From CBDCYS01 sp965226245 (GTDB lineage Bacteria > Acidobacteriota > Terriglobia > Bryobacterales > UBA6623), in the NCBI GenBank assembly GCA_965226245.1, contig CBDDCL010000015.1:3534001-3598000 (forward strand): DNA of 64,000 nt. The letters run 5' to 3'. The notes under the pieces are model-generated. The model ran no database searches. It was not told the origin of the DNA and worked only from the letters and a program-made list of their open reading frames with translations. Every line of letters starts with the position of its first letter. The stretch's first letter is position 1. Below, piece after piece: positions 61,442-64,000 of the stretch. A program made the position numbers and the translations under genes.

Positions 61442-63054
61442 TGTTGAAGGGCGATGATAATGTCCCCTTGAGAGGGCGATAGAAATGTCCCCTAATCTAA
61501 GGCTCCAGAAAGGAGGAGCCGAGATTGGAGAGGACATGGATGAACGACAAGGAATTGAGACGGGGCGAGGTGCTGGGCCGGGTGAAGCGAGGCGAGTTAA
61601 AGCTGAGCGAGGCGGCGCAGGTGCTCGACATCAGTTACCGCCAGAGCAAGCGGATCTGGAAGCGCTACAGCGCGGGAGGGACAAAAGCATTGAAGCACGG
61701 CAACGTGGGCCGGGTATCGAACCGGGCCAAGCCAGCGGAAGTTCGCAAGCGAGTGCTGCAACTGGTGCGCGAGAACTACTCCGGCGAACCGCACGAGCGC
61801 TTCGGGCCTACTCTGGCGGCCGAGCATTTGCGAAAGGACCACGATCTGCAAGTATCGGTGCGGGCACTGCGGCTCTGGATGCTCGCCGAGGGTCTGTGGA
61901 GCCGCCGCCGCAAGCGCCAGCCGCATCGCCAGCGGCGGCAGCGCAAAGCGCACTTCGGGGAGCTGATCCAGGTCGACGGCTCGCACCACCGATGGCTCGA
62001 AGATCGCGGCCCGAAAGGTTGCCTGATGAACTTCGTCGACGATGCGAGCGGCCGGGCGCTGTGCCGCTTCTCGAGCGAAGAGACAACTTGGGCGGCGGCC
62101 GATCTGCTCGAAGCCTGGGTGCGTCAATACGGCGTTCCGAAGGCGTTGTATTGCGACTGGAAGAACGTCTACAAGCGCCAGCCGACGTCGCGCGAAGCGC
62201 TGGAAGGCATCGAGCCCGAGACGCAGTTCGGGCGCATGTGCGCCAAGCTGGGGATCCGCATCATCGCGGCATCGTCGCCGCAAGCCAAGGGCCGCGTGGA
62301 GCGGCATCACGGCACCCATCAAGACCGCCTGATCAAGAAGATGCGACTGCAAGGTATCTGCGATTACGAGGCGGCGAACCGCTATCTCGGCGAGCAATAT
62401 CTGGGGGAACACAACGCCAAATTTGTCTGCGAGCCAGCGGCGGAAGCGGACTTTCATCAGCGCCCGCCCAAGCGTCTGGACTTAAAGTGGGTGTTCTGCT
62501 TGGAGGCCGAGCGAGTCGTCTCCAACGATCGGGTGGTCCGTTTCGAGAACCGCTTCTTACAGTTGAAACCGAAGCGCAATCAGGCTCTGGGGGCGGGGGG
62601 GAGAGTCACCGTGCAGCAAGCGCGCCAGGGCGAGTTGCAGGTGATCCACGAAGGCCGAGCGGTGGCCTTTGAAGAGATCACGTGGCCCGAGCCGAAGCCG
62701 CGCCCCAAGCCGAAACAACAAGCGGCCCGGCAGCGGCCCAAGCCGGCGGCGGACCACCCTTGGCGTAAGTTGCTGCGGTCGAAAAAACGTGCGGCGACGA
62801 CATAAAAAAGGCAGGGCTATGGAAATGACGGGACGGATGGAAAGCGTGGAAAACCTCAGCGAGCAGCGCAGAGGGTTCGCATCGCAACGACAGGTTTCCC
62901 ACCCTTCCCACCGTCCCTTGGAAATCGCTGACGCGATTTCCACATTCCCACAGCCCCGACGACGACGATTATCTCTTACGAACTTACAAACAACAAAACG
63001 AAGGGGACATTTCTATCGCCCTACCGCCGGGGACATTTCTATCGCCTCTTGACA
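61442..63054 (+). mobile_element. Complete ISNCY-like insertion sequence
   Basis: 1613 bp with imperfect inverted ends (left TGTTGAAGGGCGATGATAAT, right end reversed TGTCAAGAGGCGATAGAAAT) that contain repeated GATAGAAATGTCCCC units. It is flanked by a perfect 16-bp duplication CCCCCAGGTCGAATAG (61426-61441 and 63055-63070). One transposase gene. The 250 bp after it are noncoding. A solo right end of the same element is at 22329-22380 and a diverged transposase fragment at 26977-27225. Confidence 0.93.
61540..62805 (+). CDS. ISNCY-like transposase
   Basis: 421 residues; SD GGAGAGG is 5 bases before ATG 61540. N-terminal helix-turn-helix (KRGELKLSEAAQVLDISYRQ then SKRIWKRYS), a middle DNA-binding part (RFGPTLAAEHLRKDHDLQVS), and a retroviral-integrase-type DDE core: QVDGSHHRWLEDRG (first D), LYCDWKNVYKRQ (second D), ASSPQAKGRVERHHGT (E). 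The C-terminus is basic and proline-rich (EPKPRPKPKQQAARQRPKPA). The reading frame is intact, so the element may be active. Confidence 0.93.
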   Translation: MNDKELRRGEVLGRVKRGELKLSEAAQVLDISYRQSKRIWKRYSAGGTKALKHGNVGRVSNRAKPAEVRKRVLQLVRENYSGEPHERFGPTLAAEHLRKDHDLQVSVRALRLWMLAEGLWSRRRKRQPHRQRRQRKAHFGELIQVDGSHHRWLEDRGPKGCLMNFVDDASGRALCRFSSEETTWAAADLLEAWVRQYGVPKALYCDWKNVYKRQPTSREALEGIEPETQFGRMCAKLGIRIIAASSPQAKGRVERHHGTHQDRLIKKMRLQGICDYEAANRYLGEQYLGEHNAKFVCEPAAEADFHQRPPKRLDLKWVFCLEAERVVSNDRVVRFENRFLQLKPKRNQALGAGGRVTVQQARQGELQVIHEGRAVAFEEITWPEPKPRPKPKQQAARQRPKPAADHPWRKLLRSKKRAATT

Positions 63055-63148
63055 CCCCCAGGTCGAATAGATGACATTGGACACCAGGGATAGTAGACTG
63101 CTCACAGCAGGTCTTGCCGCCGATCTGACCGCAGGCTCGTCATGCAGT

Positions 63149-63176
63149 TTGTATTACAGCACGGTAGGAGTATAAT
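63149..63176 (+). promoter_or_regulatory. Putative sigma70-type promoter upstream of the glucan phosphorylase gene
   Basis: TTGTAT (63149-63154) and TATAAT (63171-63176) with 16-bp spacing, 110 bp before the start codon. It lies outside the insertion sequence, so the gene probably keeps its own promoter. Confidence 0.5.
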
Positions 63177-63285
63177 TCAAGGTTTTGCCACCGTTTGCGC
63201 TCGGTCGTAAGATTGTCAGGGAACGGCGGAGAGCAGGCGTTTTTTCGGATGAGTCCGTTTGGCAGCCGCTAAACCGGTCGAGGAG

Positions 63286-64000
63286 ATGAGAGCCATAAAA
63301 CCACGTGTGTTGCACCCGCCGAAGGTGGCGTACTTCACGATGGAAGTCGCGCTACACCCGAAAGTTCCAACGTACAGTGGCGGCCTTGGGGTGCTGGCCG
63401 GTGATACGTTGCGTTCGGCGGCCGACCTCGGTGTTTCGATGTTCGGCGTGACCCTGCTCCACAGAAGGGGTTATTTCAATCAGAGTCTGGACAAATCCGG
63501 CAACCAAACCGAGAACCCGGTCGAATGGGATCCAAGTGACCATCTCGAACCCATGGATCCGCTGGTGACGCTCACTCTGGCCGGGAGGCCCGTTCACGTT
63601 CGTTGTTGGCGCTATCCGGTTCACGGTGTCAACGGGCACTTGGTCCCTGTTTACTTCTTGGATACGGATGTGAGCACGAACAACGACTGGGATCGCGGAA
63701 TCACGGGCTCTTTGTACGGAGGGGACGAGTATTACCGCCTTTGCCAGGAATTCGTTCTTGGGGTCGGCGGGCTTCAGATGCTGCGCCAGCTCGGGCACAC
63801 CGATATCGAGAACTATCACATGAACGAGGGGCACTCGGCTCTGCTGGTGCTGCGTCTGCTCGAAAGACAGCTTTCCAAGAGCGGACGGCGGTTTCCCGGT
63901 GAAGAGGATCTGGCCGTGCTGCGAAAGAAGTGCGTGTTCACCACCCACACGCCTATTCCGGCCGGCCATGACTCGTTTCCCGAAGAGATGGTGCGGCGAG
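63286..64000 (+). CDS. glgP: Alpha-glucan (glycogen/starch) phosphorylase, N-terminal part
   Basis: Runs off the window end; 238 codons seen. KVAYFTMEVALHPKVPTYSG, GLGVLAGDTLRSAADLGVSM, FGVTLLHRRGYFNQSLDKSG, VEWDPSDHL, and further on ITGSLYGGDEYYRLCQEFVL, IENYHMNEGHSALLVLRLLE, CVFTTHTPIPAGHDSFPEEM match the shorter bacterial/archaeal phosphorylases (GT35) that release glucose-1-phosphate from glycogen. ATG 63286 has a GAGGAG directly next to it, closer than usual; GTG at 63307 is an alternative start. The lysine that holds PLP lies in the missing C-terminal half. Confidence 0.9.
   Translation, partial: MRAIKPRVLHPPKVAYFTMEVALHPKVPTYSGGLGVLAGDTLRSAADLGVSMFGVTLLHRRGYFNQSLDKSGNQTENPVEWDPSDHLEPMDPLVTLTLAGRPVHVRCWRYPVHGVNGHLVPVYFLDTDVSTNNDWDRGITGSLYGGDEYYRLCQEFVLGVGGLQMLRQLGHTDIENYHMNEGHSALLVLRLLERQLSKSGRRFPGEEDLAVLRKKCVFTTHTPIPAGHDSFPEEMVRR

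Noticed and set aside
1..64000. tRNA or rRNA genes.
   Set aside because: No GGTTCRANNCC T-arm with matching acceptor stem and no rRNA-like stretch was found by eye; a covariance search would be needed to be certain.

Overview
The window looks like a 64 kb piece of a high-GC Acidobacteriota chromosome, probably of the Bryobacterales/Solibacterales. The best lineage hint is the large secreted protein at 43.1-46.7 kb. Its C-terminal domain (IVSIFGSNLS, VNAVVP and VLFAGLTPGFTSLYQVNA motifs) is the type so abundant in Candidatus Solibacter. Abundant secreted or twin-arginine-exported oxidoreductases and many scattered intergenic repeats fit this. The placement is inference. I saw no rRNA, tRNA or CRISPR array.

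Layout. 0-7 kb is housekeeping: the end of a phosphoglucose-isomerase-like gene, rph-rdgB, ribBA, a TerB-like protein, a SelA-like PLP enzyme and a hotdog thioesterase. 7.2-16.8 kb is a surface-glycan block: a GT2, two CDP-paratose-epimerase-like SDRs, three integral-membrane glycosyltransferases and a FkbM methyltransferase gene split by a mobile element. 16.9-21.2 kb carries an AGCS symporter, a YfcE-type phosphodiesterase and a siroheme sulfite/nitrite reductase. 21.5-25.4 kb holds an unknown protein, then a two-gene unit of a small two-helix membrane protein and a STAND-type NTPase with eight near-identical TPR units. 25.5-32 kb is an accessory stretch of transposase remnants, broken genes, an esterase, a secreted protein and a two-subunit ThDP decarboxylase bracketed by 46-bp direct repeats. 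32-43 kb holds an enolase-superfamily enzyme, a RodZ-like protein, a GT2/methyltransferase/M28 operon with a nonsense mutation, VapBC, a membrane glycosyltransferase, and deoC-(GAF fragment)-lysA. 43-49 kb has the split secreted gene, a Gfo/Idh/MocA protein and a DinB-like protein. 49.6-55 kb is a second glycosyltransferase block including a DUF2304-GT4 fusion. 55-61.3 kb carries ftsH, tilS, fabV and a FabG-like SDR. 61.4-63.1 kb is an intact ISNCY-like insertion sequence, followed by the start of an alpha-glucan phosphorylase.

The most striking signal is a 532-bp non-autonomous element present three times with apparently identical sequence (15524-16055, 25963-26494, and inverted at 45811-46342). 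Each copy has the same terminal inverted repeat and its own 5-bp target duplication (TGTTA, TGTCA, TAATA). Each copy interrupts a protein gene. Removing the element plus one target duplication joins the flanks into one open frame in all three cases. Inside is a short ORF with a near-perfect Shine-Dalgarno sequence and an 18-bp palindrome. An IS1380-type transposase remnant at 28.6-28.9 kb hints at the mobilising family.

The genome segment is rich in repeats. At least five other dispersed intergenic repeat families are visible, several sitting right at the 3' ends of genes. The two glycosyltransferase blocks, the epimerases and the FkbM methyltransferase probably serve cell-surface polysaccharide or glycolipid synthesis. 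FtsH, TilS, FabV, RNase PH, RdgB, RibBA, LysA and GlgP are core functions.
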